In this document: positions 15,058-22,736 of the stretch, one piece after another
Numbering within the stretch: the stretch's first letter is position 1
How the letters are laid out: every line of letters begins with the position of its first letter
Source: VGWB01 sp964480945
Lineage (GTDB): Bacteria; Bacteroidota; Ignavibacteria; UBA10030
Assembly: GCA_964480945.1 (NCBI GenBank)
Contig: CAYZRX010000056.1
Coordinates: forward strand, 1-26,759
Reading direction: 5' to 3'
DNA length: 26,759 nt
Notes under the pieces: generated by a model
Told to the model about the DNA's origin: nothing
Databases searched by the model: none
What the model saw: only the letters and a program-made list of their open reading frames with translations
Translations under genes and position numbers: made by a program

Positions 15058-15660
15058 CTACTTCCCGAAGATCACCTCATAAAGGTTGGCCAACGACCTG
15101 AGCAATTTCATGACATCGACCTGATAGGGGTTCATCGGGCCCCGCATCGGATTGTACGTCGTGCCGAACCTCTGCTGATTCTGTCTCATCTCCGCCTCAA
15201 GCTCGCCGGGCAGTCGCAAGCCCGAAATTGCCCTTAGATAGTTGTCGTGCCATGCACAATAGATAGAGTCGTCGCGCAGAGCCCCCGCGATGATCGCCTC
15301 CCGCAGCAGCGCCTCTTTCAACTCGGGATGCAGCCGGGAGAGGGAGTCAAGCATGTCAAACGTCAGCTCGAACCCAGTCGGCGACTGCACGAAAGGCAAG
15401 GCGCCCGAAGGGCGGGGCCACATCCACTCCGGACGAAGTTGCGCGGTTGGTCTGCTCTTACCGCGATCCTGTTCCTCCTGAGTCCGCGCTTTGACCGTCG
15501 TATCCCGTGCAATTCCCTTGTCTTGTGCAAAGGCGCCCCGAGCCTCAACTGAGGCGGAGTGCGTACGGAGAAGGTTCGACTGAGGCAGAGGGAGGGCTGA
15601 GCAAATAAGAAGACGAAGGAGAAGTGAAGCGAGGATTGCGCTCTTTTCTTCCAAGAACAT
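15058..15660 (-). CDS. Hypothetical secreted protein
   Basis: A 200-residue protein without a family I recognise. The N-terminus has a hydrophobic stretch (about 8-24, ILASLLLRLLICSALPL) fitting a signal peptide or anchor. A low-complexity charged linker (about 40-75, Q/E/K/R/T-rich) follows, then a compact C-terminal part with helices (FDMLDSLSRLHPELKEALLREAI) and SIYCAWHDNYLRAI. ATG at 15660 sits only 1 nt after a GGGAG box; TTG two codons further in has better spacing (7 nt) and may be the true start. It follows mqnC by 53 nt and is probably the last gene of the menaquinone unit; function unknown. Confidence 0.55.
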   Translation of the reverse strand: MFLEEKSAILASLLLRLLICSALPLPQSNLLRTHSASVEARGAFAQDKGIARDTTVKARTQEEQDRGKSRPTAQLRPEWMWPRPSGALPFVQSPTGFELTFDMLDSLSRLHPELKEALLREAIIAGALRDDSIYCAWHDNYLRAISGLRLPGELEAEMRQNQQRFGTTYNPMRGPMNPYQVDVMKLLRSLANLYEVIFGK

Positions 15661-15713
15661 GCTCCCTTATCGGAGCGGCAAGGCCCGTGACGTCTCCAAG
15701 GCGATCGGCAACC

Positions 15714-16811
15714 CTACGCAGCGGCTTCGACCGGTTGAAGGACGCCCAGGATCTCGTAGAGCGTCGTTCGTTGGGCTGCGGCAAAACCCGACTCATGGAT
15801 GAGCCGGACACATTCCTCCGCATTCGTCTTGTTGACGAAATTCGCCGCCGCGTGGACATTCTCCTCCAGGATGGTCCCGCCGAAATCATCCGCGCCGAAG
15901 TGAAGGCCGAGCTGGCCGGTCTTCTTCCCCTCGGAGAACCAGGAAGCCTGGATGTGCTGGAAATTGTCGAGATAGATTCTGGAGAAGGCGAGCAGTTGGA
16001 GATAGCGCGTTGGCGTTGCGTAATGGGGGATGATCTTCTCCAGCGGGGTGTTTCCCGGCTTGAAGGACCACGGAATGAAGGCGGTGAAGCCCCCCGTTTC
16101 ATCCTGTAGCGCGCGCACGCTCTCGAGGTGCTCGACGACGTCCTCCTCCGTTTCCAGGTGCCCGTACATCATCGTGGCGGTCGTCCGGTAGCCGACACGA
16201 TGCGCTTCGCGCATCACGTTCAGCCAATCCGCCGACGTTCCCTTCTTGCTGCTGATCTTCCTCTTGACGCGATCCGAGAGAATCTCGGCGCCGCCCCCGG
16301 GAATCGTCCGCAAGCCGGCGTCCCAGAGCTTCAGCAGGACATCCCGAACCGAAAGGCCCGCGACCTCCGACATCCCGATGATCTCGGATGTGGAGAAGAA
16401 ATGCGGAGTGACACCGGGGACCTCCTGCACGGTTCGTCGCACCATCTCCAGATAGTACTCGAATGGAAGCCCGGGATTCACGCCTCCCTGCAGCAGGACA
16501 GTCGTTACGCCGATCGCGGCCGCTTCTTTGAACTTCTGGATCATCTGACCGACAGTGTGCGTGTATGCACCCTCCTCGCCCGGGTGCCGATAGAACGCAC
16601 AGAAAATGCAATCCACCGTGCAGATGTTCGTATAGTTCGGATTGGTATCCAGAACATACGTCACCCAGGGGTTCGCGTTCTTTCTGAAACGAATCTCATT
16701 GGCCAGCTCGCCGAGGTCGAGCAGAGGTGCATTCCGGAGGAGAAAAACCCCCTCATCCCGGGAGATGCGATGTCCGTCGCGAACCTTGCGATAGATTTGG
16801 TCGAGCGTCAT
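15714..16811 (-). CDS. mqnC: Cyclic dehypoxanthine futalosine synthase (MqnC), radical SAM
   Basis: A 365-residue radical SAM enzyme that cyclises dehypoxanthine futalosine. The cluster motif is NICTVDCIFCAFYR (C64, C68, C71), preceded by NPNYTN and followed by HPGEEGAYT, which is the MqnC rather than MqnE form. Other family segments are LLQGGVNPGLPFEYYLEM, GLRTIPGGGAEIL, MMYGHLETEEDVVEHL, FIPWSFKPGNTPLE and HFGADDFGGTILEENVH. Full length for the family. It lies 10 nt downstream of the TIR-like gene in the minus-strand menaquinone unit. The ATG at 16811 has no strong ribosome-binding site. Confidence 0.95.
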   Translation of the reverse strand: MTLDQIYRKVRDGHRISRDEGVFLLRNAPLLDLGELANEIRFRKNANPWVTYVLDTNPNYTNICTVDCIFCAFYRHPGEEGAYTHTVGQMIQKFKEAAAIGVTTVLLQGGVNPGLPFEYYLEMVRRTVQEVPGVTPHFFSTSEIIGMSEVAGLSVRDVLLKLWDAGLRTIPGGGAEILSDRVKRKISSKKGTSADWLNVMREAHRVGYRTTATMMYGHLETEEDVVEHLESVRALQDETGGFTAFIPWSFKPGNTPLEKIIPHYATPTRYLQLLAFSRIYLDNFQHIQASWFSEGKKTGQLGLHFGADDFGGTILEENVHAAANFVNKTNAEECVRLIHESGFAAAQRTTLYEILGVLQPVEAAA

Positions 16812-16821
16812 AGAGAATTTC

Positions 16822-17664
16822 TCACAATGATAGAACGTATCCGGCAGCCTTCAATTCCTTCAGGATGCTCAAGCTCGCCTCTTCCAGCTTCACGACGATC
16901 GGTTTGACGACGACACCCGGCATATTCTTCGGGACCTGGACATCTGTCCTATGCAGAACGCAGACATGGTTCCTCCCGAGCTTGCCGACGAAGTGCCCCA
17001 GCTCGAACATCGCGTAGCTCAGATCGTCCACATTGAAAATGAAGAAGGCGTATTTCGCCTCAGGGCTTTCCTCGACCTTGTCCAGAGCGATCATCTCCCC
17101 GTGCTTCCGCTCGATCGCGATCTCGCCGATACCGACCTCCTCCAGAAAGGAAGCAAGCTGCTGGCGAAGAGGGTCATTCCCTTCCCCAATCACGTACACT
17201 TTCTTCGGCCCCTGGGGCGCGGCTTTCGCCTGCCCGGGGGCAGCTTGTGCGGGCTGCGCCGTGGCGGGTTTTGGCGGCGGCCTCAGGATTCTGGTGGCAC
17301 CCGCCGTTGTCGATTGTGCGGGTGGGGCCTGGACAGGAGGTGCCGGAGCAGGTTTAGCGGCGGGCATCGCGGCAAGCTCAGGCGAAGCTTTCAGCTTCTC
17401 CCAGAGCTCACTGATGTTCGTCAGAATTAAATGCGCGGCAGACTGGTAGAAGAATCCCCCGTTTGTATCGGCGAGGATCTTGTTTTTGTACGGCATCCCG
17501 ATAGGGCCGACGAGCTCAAGAATCTCGAGACACCCCTTTCGCCAATCGAGATACTTCTTCTGAAGCCGGGCATTGTAGCCGGAAAAATCGAAGCCGCCGA
17601 GAGGCACGAGCTTCGTACCCTCGTTCACCAGCTCCTCAAATCTCTTGATCACATCGTCGGGCAT
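16822..17664 (-). CDS. TIR-like (predicted nucleotide-binding, PF10137-type) protein with N-terminal helical domain
   Basis: A 280-residue three-part protein. Residues 1-92 are helical, with the pattern FEELVNEGTKL ... LDWRKGCLEILELVG seen before TIR-like domains. Residues ~93-153 are a Pro/Ala-rich linker. Residues ~154-280 resemble the predicted nucleotide-binding TIR-like domain also found in CD-NTase-associated proteins: KKVYVIGEGNDPLRQQLASF, then IERKHGEMIALDKVEE, FFIFNVDD and MFELGHFVGKLGR (acidic E221), then VQVPKNMPGVV. The usual arginine/asparagine-rich insert between the DD and the FELG motif is missing, so NAD cleavage is doubtful. It sits between mqnE-mqnA and mqnC (44 and 10 nt gaps) on the same strand. 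The domain call rests on motif recognition only. It may be a sensor, a defence effector or an unrelated passenger. Confidence 0.7.
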   Translation of the reverse strand: MPDDVIKRFEELVNEGTKLVPLGGFDFSGYNARLQKKYLDWRKGCLEILELVGPIGMPYKNKILADTNGGFFYQSAAHLILTNISELWEKLKASPELAAMPAAKPAPAPPVQAPPAQSTTAGATRILRPPPKPATAQPAQAAPGQAKAAPQGPKKVYVIGEGNDPLRQQLASFLEEVGIGEIAIERKHGEMIALDKVEESPEAKYAFFIFNVDDLSYAMFELGHFVGKLGRNHVCVLHRTDVQVPKNMPGVVVKPIVVKLEEASLSILKELKAAGYVLSL

Positions 17665-17708
17665 GGTCTACCAGATCTGTGCACCCTGAAGCCGTTCCCT
17701 TGAACCAC

Positions 17709-19577
17709 TTACCGGTCAACGACTGCTTCGACCGTACTCAACAAGCTTTCGAACACCACTATCGCCTCCTTCTCCCGCTCTCCCAACCGAAAGTTAAATC
17801 CTTCCAGATACTCCACGGATTCCTCAGAGGACAGGCCGATCCGCTGCGCGTGAGAACGGCTGATGGCCGCCAGATCCCCTTCCCCTCTTTCAAGCGAAGC
17901 CAGCAGCATGGCTGAGAGCTCGGTCTTTCGCTCCGCGGGCAGCGACTTCCTGACGGCCCAGAGAGCGAAGACGAACGGAAGCTTCTGCCACTCATACCAC
18001 TCCGTCGCCAGATCGTAGACCAGCTCGAACCCGTTGAGGCCGGTTTTCTTGTGCCGCAAGGCTTCGTCGCCGATCAACAGGACGGCGTCGTACCCGTCGT
18101 AGCTGTTAACACCGGAGTGCATTCGTCGGAAACGCGCACTCACACCGTGTTTCTTCTCAAGAAGGATCTTCAACAACTTGACCGACGTCGCGGTGTCATC
18201 GATGATTCCAATGGTCTTCCCGTCGAGCTCTCTCCATCCACAGTTCGAGAAGAGCATCACGCTCTTGACCTGATCCCGGGTCGCAAGACAGAAGCCCAGC
18301 GGCTCCAGCTTCTCTTTTTGGTTGAGATAGTCCACAAGCGAGAAGAGGCCGGCATCGATCTGCCCTTTCTCCGAAAGGACGCCCATGCGTCGGGGGGCCA
18401 CAGGGAGCACCTTGAAACGACGTGCCTCCAGATGGGCGTAGAACGGGACCGAATTCAGGTACGGGATCTTGCCGATGACTTCCTCGGCGTACAGATTCAG
18501 GGGGTTGTAGAAGACGTCGCGCTCGACAGGGATTTTCCCGCCATCCCGGATGATCTTGATGATCTGGTCTTTCGCAAGCTGCATTGGGCTTGTCGCGCCC
18601 GCATCGTGCGCGATCTTTTCACCCCCCACCGTGCCGTCCAGATCGTCCGCGCCGAAGTTGAGCGCGACAGAAGCGACCTCCTCCGTGAGCATGACCCAGT
18701 ACGCCTTGATGTGCTGGAAGTTGTCGAGCATCAGCCGCGAGACCGCGATCATCTTGAGATCGTCGATGGCCGACGTAAACCGGTTCGCAGGTTTGATTCC
18801 CGTGTCTCCCGGCTGAAAGGCCAGGGGGATGAAAGTCAAGAACCCCCCGGTCTCATCCTGCAATTCCCGAAGTCTGAGCATGTGGACCACACGCTCTTCG
18901 AGGGTCTCGATATGACCGTAAAGAATCGTGCTGTTCGACGGAATGCCCAGCCTGTGCGCTGTCCGGTGCACGTCGAGCCAGGCTTTCGCCCCGATCTTGG
19001 AACCAAAGAGCCGTTTGCGCACGCGTTCGGAGAAGACCTCGGAGCCCCCTCCCGGCATTGTTCGCAGCCCCGCTTCCTTCAGTTGCCGCAGGACCTCTTC
19101 GACGGACATCTTAAACTTCTTGTGGAAGAAATCGATCTCGACAGCCGTGAACGCTTTGATGTCGACGTTGGGGAAATGCGTCTTGATCTGCCTCAGCATC
19201 TCGAGATAGTATTCCCACTTCCACTCCGGGTGGAGTCCTCCGGTGATGTGCACCTCGTGGATCTCCGGCGTGAGCTTGTGCAGGATCTCGTGGATGGTCA
19301 TCTCATACGCATCCGGACGGCCGGCTTTCGTCGCAAAATCACAAAACTTGCACGCCAGAACGCAGATGTTCGTCGGCTCGATCTTCTGATTCAAGATGAA
19401 ATAGACCGCGTCGCCGCTTCGCTCCCGCTGGATGTGGTGCGCCATCTTCCCCAGCGAAATCAGATCGTTCGTCTTGAACAACGTCACGCCGTCCGCAAGC
19501 GACAGGCGTTCGCCCTTCTGCAGCTTCTCCCAAATCGGGATCAGCCTTCTATCTCGAAAATTCATCATCGCTCCCAT
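17709..19577 (-). CDS. mqnE-mqnA: MqnE-MqnA fusion: aminodeoxyfutalosine synthase plus chorismate dehydratase
   Basis: A 622-residue fusion in one open frame. Residues 1-~365 are MqnE, a radical SAM enzyme, with PTNICVLACKFCDF (C72, C76, C79), ITGGLHPEWKWEYYLEML, GLRTMPGGGSEVF, ILYGHIETLEERV, FIPLAFQPGDT and NFGADDLDGTVGGEKI. From ~367 a complete MqnA follows, starting IGKIPYLNSVPFY, then SEKGQIDAGLFSLVDYL, KTIGIIDDTATSV and LLIGDEAL. MqnA dehydrates chorismate to 3-enolpyruvylbenzoate, and MqnE joins that to SAM-derived adenosine, so the fusion links consecutive steps. No internal start codon or stop marks the junction (VFYNPLNLYAEEVIGKIPYL). Start: ATG 19577 with AAGGGAG just upstream; later ATGs at 19568/19565 are possible. 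Preceded by the ubiD-like gene, 12 nt away. Confidence 0.92.
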   Translation of the reverse strand: MGAMMNFRDRRLIPIWEKLQKGERLSLADGVTLFKTNDLISLGKMAHHIQRERSGDAVYFILNQKIEPTNICVLACKFCDFATKAGRPDAYEMTIHEILHKLTPEIHEVHITGGLHPEWKWEYYLEMLRQIKTHFPNVDIKAFTAVEIDFFHKKFKMSVEEVLRQLKEAGLRTMPGGGSEVFSERVRKRLFGSKIGAKAWLDVHRTAHRLGIPSNSTILYGHIETLEERVVHMLRLRELQDETGGFLTFIPLAFQPGDTGIKPANRFTSAIDDLKMIAVSRLMLDNFQHIKAYWVMLTEEVASVALNFGADDLDGTVGGEKIAHDAGATSPMQLAKDQIIKIIRDGGKIPVERDVFYNPLNLYAEEVIGKIPYLNSVPFYAHLEARRFKVLPVAPRRMGVLSEKGQIDAGLFSLVDYLNQKEKLEPLGFCLATRDQVKSVMLFSNCGWRELDGKTIGIIDDTATSVKLLKILLEKKHGVSARFRRMHSGVNSYDGYDAVLLIGDEALRHKKTGLNGFELVYDLATEWYEWQKLPFVFALWAVRKSLPAERKTELSAMLLASLERGEGDLAAISRSHAQRIGLSSEESVEYLEGFNFRLGEREKEAIVVFESLLSTVEAVVDR

Positions 19578-19589
19578 GCAGCTCCCTTA

Positions 19590-21162
19590 CTAAGACCAAT
19601 ACTCGTTCCACCTTCTCTCTACTCTCTTCACAACAACATCCGTCATTCTCAGGGGTTCCGGATATCCGGGCTTCCACGTCGCGTCGATACCCATCACACC
19701 TTTGTAGACCGGCGAGATGCCGATCAGACTCTGCTCTGTAAAGACAACGTCCCGCTCGCAATCGAATCGGGTGAAGACACCCCAGATGGAGTTTTCGCGA
19801 TCACGAAGAGCCACATCTTCACTGACCGCGGCAATGATCTTCAGATTTTGGAGCTCCTTCCTCTTGACCAGTTTTTCGACCACAGCCCTGCCGCCGCTTC
19901 GCACCTTCACCAGCAGGAGACACTCCTGCTCGATGTGAGCATCGACGATCCTTCGATCCATCGACTTCACACCCGTCTCCCTCCCCTTTCCCGTTGCGAA
20001 TCTCCGATTCGCGGCAGCGCTCTCACCTGACCTCACGACATCTTTCCGCGTCGCATCCAGGATCATCTTGCTGCCGAGCTCCATCTTGAAGCTCGTGAAG
20101 TCGAGCGTGTCGAGCGGCACCTTCGGGATCAGCACGAAATCGAAGTGCGGGTCAAAGTGCTGACGGATTTCTGTCAGCACGGCCCTCCAATCTCTGACGT
20201 CGACGCCCGCAGAGACGAGGATCAAACACTTGGTCAGTGCGAGCTGTCCTGTGCCGAGCAGGCCGAGTGCAGCCTTCATCGCTTCTTTTCTGTACCGCTC
20301 TTCGATCGAAACCACGAGAAGGTTATGGAATCCTGCCTCATAGTACGCCCACATGGCGCGGATCTCGCGGTGCAAGATTCGCGCGAGGGGACCCAGAATC
20401 TCCTGGGAGGCATCTCCCAGGGACTTGTCCTCCATCGGCGGGATGCCAACGACCGTCGCCGGGTAAACAGGATGACGGCGATGCGTGATCCAGCGCAGAT
20501 GGAAGACGGGGAAGTTCGCGGCGTGAGAGTAATGGCCGAAATGGTCGCCGAACGGACCTTCGAGCCTGCGCTCGTTTGCAGGGACAACTCCTTCCAGTAC
20601 GAACTCTGCGTTCGCCGGAACGCCGATCGATACACTCTTGCCTCGCACCAGAGGCAGCGCCGCGCCGCGAAGAAAACCGGCAAACGCCACCTCATCGATC
20701 CCTTCAGGAAGCGCCGAAACCGACGCCAGCAGCAGTGCGGGATCGGTACCGAGTGCAACCGCCACCTCCAGATCCTGTCCCAGCTGTTCCGCACGATGAT
20801 AGTGGAAGCCGCCCCCCTTCTGAATCTGCCAGTGCATCCCCGTGGTCATCTTGTCATACACGTGCAGCCGGTAGATGCCGACGTTCCGTTTTGCGTCGAT
20901 CGGATCTTGCGTGATCACCTGGCCGAGCGTCACGAACCTCCCGCCGTCGNNNNNNNNNNNNNNNNNNNNNNNNNNNNNNNNNNNNNNNNNNNNNNNNNNN
21001 NNNNNNNNNNNNNNNNNNNNNNNNNNNNNNNNNNNNNNNNNNNNNNNNNCGTGCCGCGATCTCCGTGACCTCCAGGTTCGGATCGACCTGAACGGAAATT
21101 CTCTTCAGCTCGCCGATGGATTCGAGGTACCGAAGGAATTCCGATAGTGCGGGAAAGGTCAT
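19590..21162 (-). CDS. ubiD: UbiD-family decarboxylase (MqnL-like), interrupted by an assembly gap
   Basis: A UbiD-family prenylated-flavin-dependent decarboxylase, which in futalosine clusters (as MqnL) would remove the naphthoate carboxyl group. The N-terminal 37 residues are typical (MTFPALSEFLRYLESIGELK, then VDPNLEVTEIAA). One hundred Ns follow, and the protein resumes with RNVGIYRLHVYDKMTTGMHW, QIQKGGGFHYH, LEGPFGDHFGHYS, PMEDKSLGDASQEIL and the long C-terminal region ending NEYWS. Comparing the two sides with normal UbiD spacing, about 100 residues or more are missing, so the gap is larger than 100 nt and reading-frame continuity across it cannot be judged. It lies 40 nt downstream of the ubiX-like gene whose product makes its cofactor. 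Confidence 0.9.
20950..21049. other. Scaffold gap of 100 Ns inside the ubiD-like gene
   Basis: Exactly 100 Ns, the conventional placeholder for an unknown gap. It removes the early middle part of the UbiD-like coding sequence and shows that the window is a draft scaffold. Confidence 0.98.
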
Positions 21163-21202
21163 GGGTCCGTGTGTTCGTTGGGCGGTCTCAAGGGAGCAGC
21201 TC

Positions 21203-21754
21203 CTACCCCAGGTCCGTCGCCCTCCATCCTTCTGATTGTCGAACGCCGATCACGCTCAGGACTTTTTCGACAAACGCCTGGAGATACTCCTGCACGGTCT
21301 TTGGGGTAAAATACATCGGAGGGGAAATCGGCATGATGATCGCTCCGTCACGGGAGAGCCTCGCGCATTGCTCCAGCGAGATGGTCGACAACGGCGTCTC
21401 CCGAACGCAGAGCACAAGCTTGAATCTCTCCTTCAGCGCCACCTGAGCCGTGCGCGTAATCAGCGTATCCCCGATCCCCGAGGCGATCTTCCCGATCGTC
21501 GAGGTCGAGCACGGAAGGAGCACACAGACATCGAAGTGGTTCGATCCCGACGCGATCGGGGCAGAGAGATCGTCGTCCGAGAATTCGCGCTTCACGTGCG
21601 GCAAGAGCTCCTTCACCGTGATCCCCAACTCGTCCTTCAGGATCGCCTTCCCCCACTTGCTCACCACAAGATACTTCTCTCCTTCACACTGCCTGAGAAA
21701 CTCCTGAGCATAAGCGACTCCCGAGGAGCCCGTGATGCCAACGACGATTCTCAT
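21203..21754 (-). CDS. ubiX: Flavin prenyltransferase (UbiX/MqnM-like)
   Basis: A 183-residue UbiX-family protein that attaches a dimethylallyl group to FMN, giving the prenylated-FMN cofactor needed by the neighbouring UbiD-like decarboxylase. Signatures are the FMN-binding GITGSSG (6-12), PCSTSTIGKIASGIGDTLI (81-99), the RTAQVALKER segment and LVLCVRETPLS (113-123), then MPISPPMYFTPKT. Complete and of usual length. Its start ATG overlaps the stop of the upstream mqnP gene by 4 nt (ATGA), so the two are translationally coupled. Confidence 0.95.
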   Translation of the reverse strand: MRIVVGITGSSGVAYAQEFLRQCEGEKYLVVSKWGKAILKDELGITVKELLPHVKREFSDDDLSAPIASGSNHFDVCVLLPCSTSTIGKIASGIGDTLITRTAQVALKERFKLVLCVRETPLSTISLEQCARLSRDGAIIMPISPPMYFTPKTVQEYLQAFVEKVLSVIGVRQSEGWRATDLG

Positions 21755-22596
21755 GGCAAATAGACCCCCACAAGGACCATACCGAGAACGACAAATCCCA
21801 GCACCGCGTTGATCCTGAAGAATGCCATCTCCACGTCTTCCGCTTTCTCGTGCTCGAGGTAGAGAAGAAAGCCGGAGAGCATCAGGAACGGCAATGATGC
21901 GATGCCCCGGATGTAGACGACAAAGAGAAGCGCGAGGATGCCGAAAGCCACAGCGTGAAGGAACCCGGAGATTCGCAGGGCAGTCTTTTTACCATACCGG
22001 GCAGTAAACGAGTAGAGGTTCTGTTCTCTATCGAAGAGCTCATCCAGAGTCGAATAGATGATATCGAAGCCGGTCACCCAGCACAACGTGAACAGCGAAA
22101 GGAGCAAGCCCGGCAGCAAGTTTTGGAACGATTGCTGGACCGCAAACCAACCCCCGAGCGGCGCCATCGCGAGCCCCAATCCCACCCCGAAGTGAGCGAA
22201 GACCGTGAACCGCTTCATATAGGGATAGACCGAGAAGATGAGCAACGGCAGCGGGGAGAGGTAGAGGCAGAAAGGAGAGATGAGCGCGGCGGAGCCGAGA
22301 TAGACCGCAACCCCGACGGCAAGAACGATCGCAGCCTCGCGCAGGTTCATCCTGCCGCTCGGAAGCTCGCGCACGGACGTCCGCGGATTGTGCCGATCAA
22401 TCTCCCGGTCCACGATGCGGTTCAAGCTCAGGGCCACGGTACGGGCGCCGGCCGCCGCGAACAGAATCAGGCCCAACAACAAAAGCGATGGCGGTGCCTT
22501 GGCAGCGAGATAGACGCCACTATAGATGAGGGGGAGCGAAAACAGCGTGTGTTCAATCTTAACGAAGCTGGAAAACTTCTTAAGTCGTTGTGACAA
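21751..22596 (-). CDS. mqnP: UbiA-family prenyltransferase (MqnP-like)
   Basis: A 281-residue multi-spanning membrane protein with about eight or nine hydrophobic helices. It has the two Asp-rich motifs of UbiA prenyltransferases: NRIVDREIDRHNPRT (59-73, D63 and D67) and DIIYSTLDELFDREQN (178-193, D185 and D189). These bind Mg-prenyl diphosphate. In the futalosine route MqnP prenylates 1,4-dihydroxy-6-naphthoate; UbiA-type enzymes of other pathways look alike, and the neighbours decide the role here. Start codon is TTG at 22596: an in-frame TAA lies 3 codons upstream and there is no ATG nearby. AGGT is about 8 nt upstream. First gene of the minus-strand menaquinone unit. Confidence 0.9.
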   Translation of the reverse strand: MSQRLKKFSSFVKIEHTLFSLPLIYSGVYLAAKAPPSLLLLGLILFAAAGARTVALSLNRIVDREIDRHNPRTSVRELPSGRMNLREAAIVLAVGVAVYLGSAALISPFCLYLSPLPLLIFSVYPYMKRFTVFAHFGVGLGLAMAPLGGWFAVQQSFQNLLPGLLLSLFTLCWVTGFDIIYSTLDELFDREQNLYSFTARYGKKTALRISGFLHAVAFGILALLFVVYIRGIASLPFLMLSGFLLYLEHEKAEDVEMAFFRINAVLGFVVLGMVLVGVYLP

Positions 22597-22633
22597 AATG
22601 AATTACCTAGAGGGTTGAAGGATTTGCTCATTC

Positions 22634-22662
22634 AATATAGCAGAAAAAGAGCCCTCAAGCAA
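22634..22662 (-). promoter_or_regulatory. Putative sigma-70 promoter of the menaquinone operon
   Basis: Minus strand: TTGCTT (22657-22662), 17-bp spacer, TATATT (22634-22639). It lies between the metG terminator and mqnP, giving a predicted leader of about 30 nt. Confidence 0.6.
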
Positions 22663-22678
22663 GGCACGTCTCGGCCGG

Positions 22679-22707
22679 AAAAAAAATGCCATCGAGAGCG
22701 ATGGCAT
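22679..22707 (-). terminator. Intrinsic terminator after metG
   Basis: Minus strand: hairpin atgccatcg, loop ctct, cgatggcat (arms 22699-22707 and 22686-22694) followed directly by eight Ts (22679-22686). It stands about 30 nt after the metG stop and separates that operon from the menaquinone unit. Confidence 0.9.
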
Positions 22708-22736
22708 CAGATGAGAGCGATGAAGACAGACGTTGC

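Noticed and set aside
18051..20030. Long 659-residue open frame on the plus strand
   Set aside because: It is antisense to mqnE-mqnA and ubiD-like genes, whose protein motifs are unmistakable; GC-rich third positions explain the open frame.
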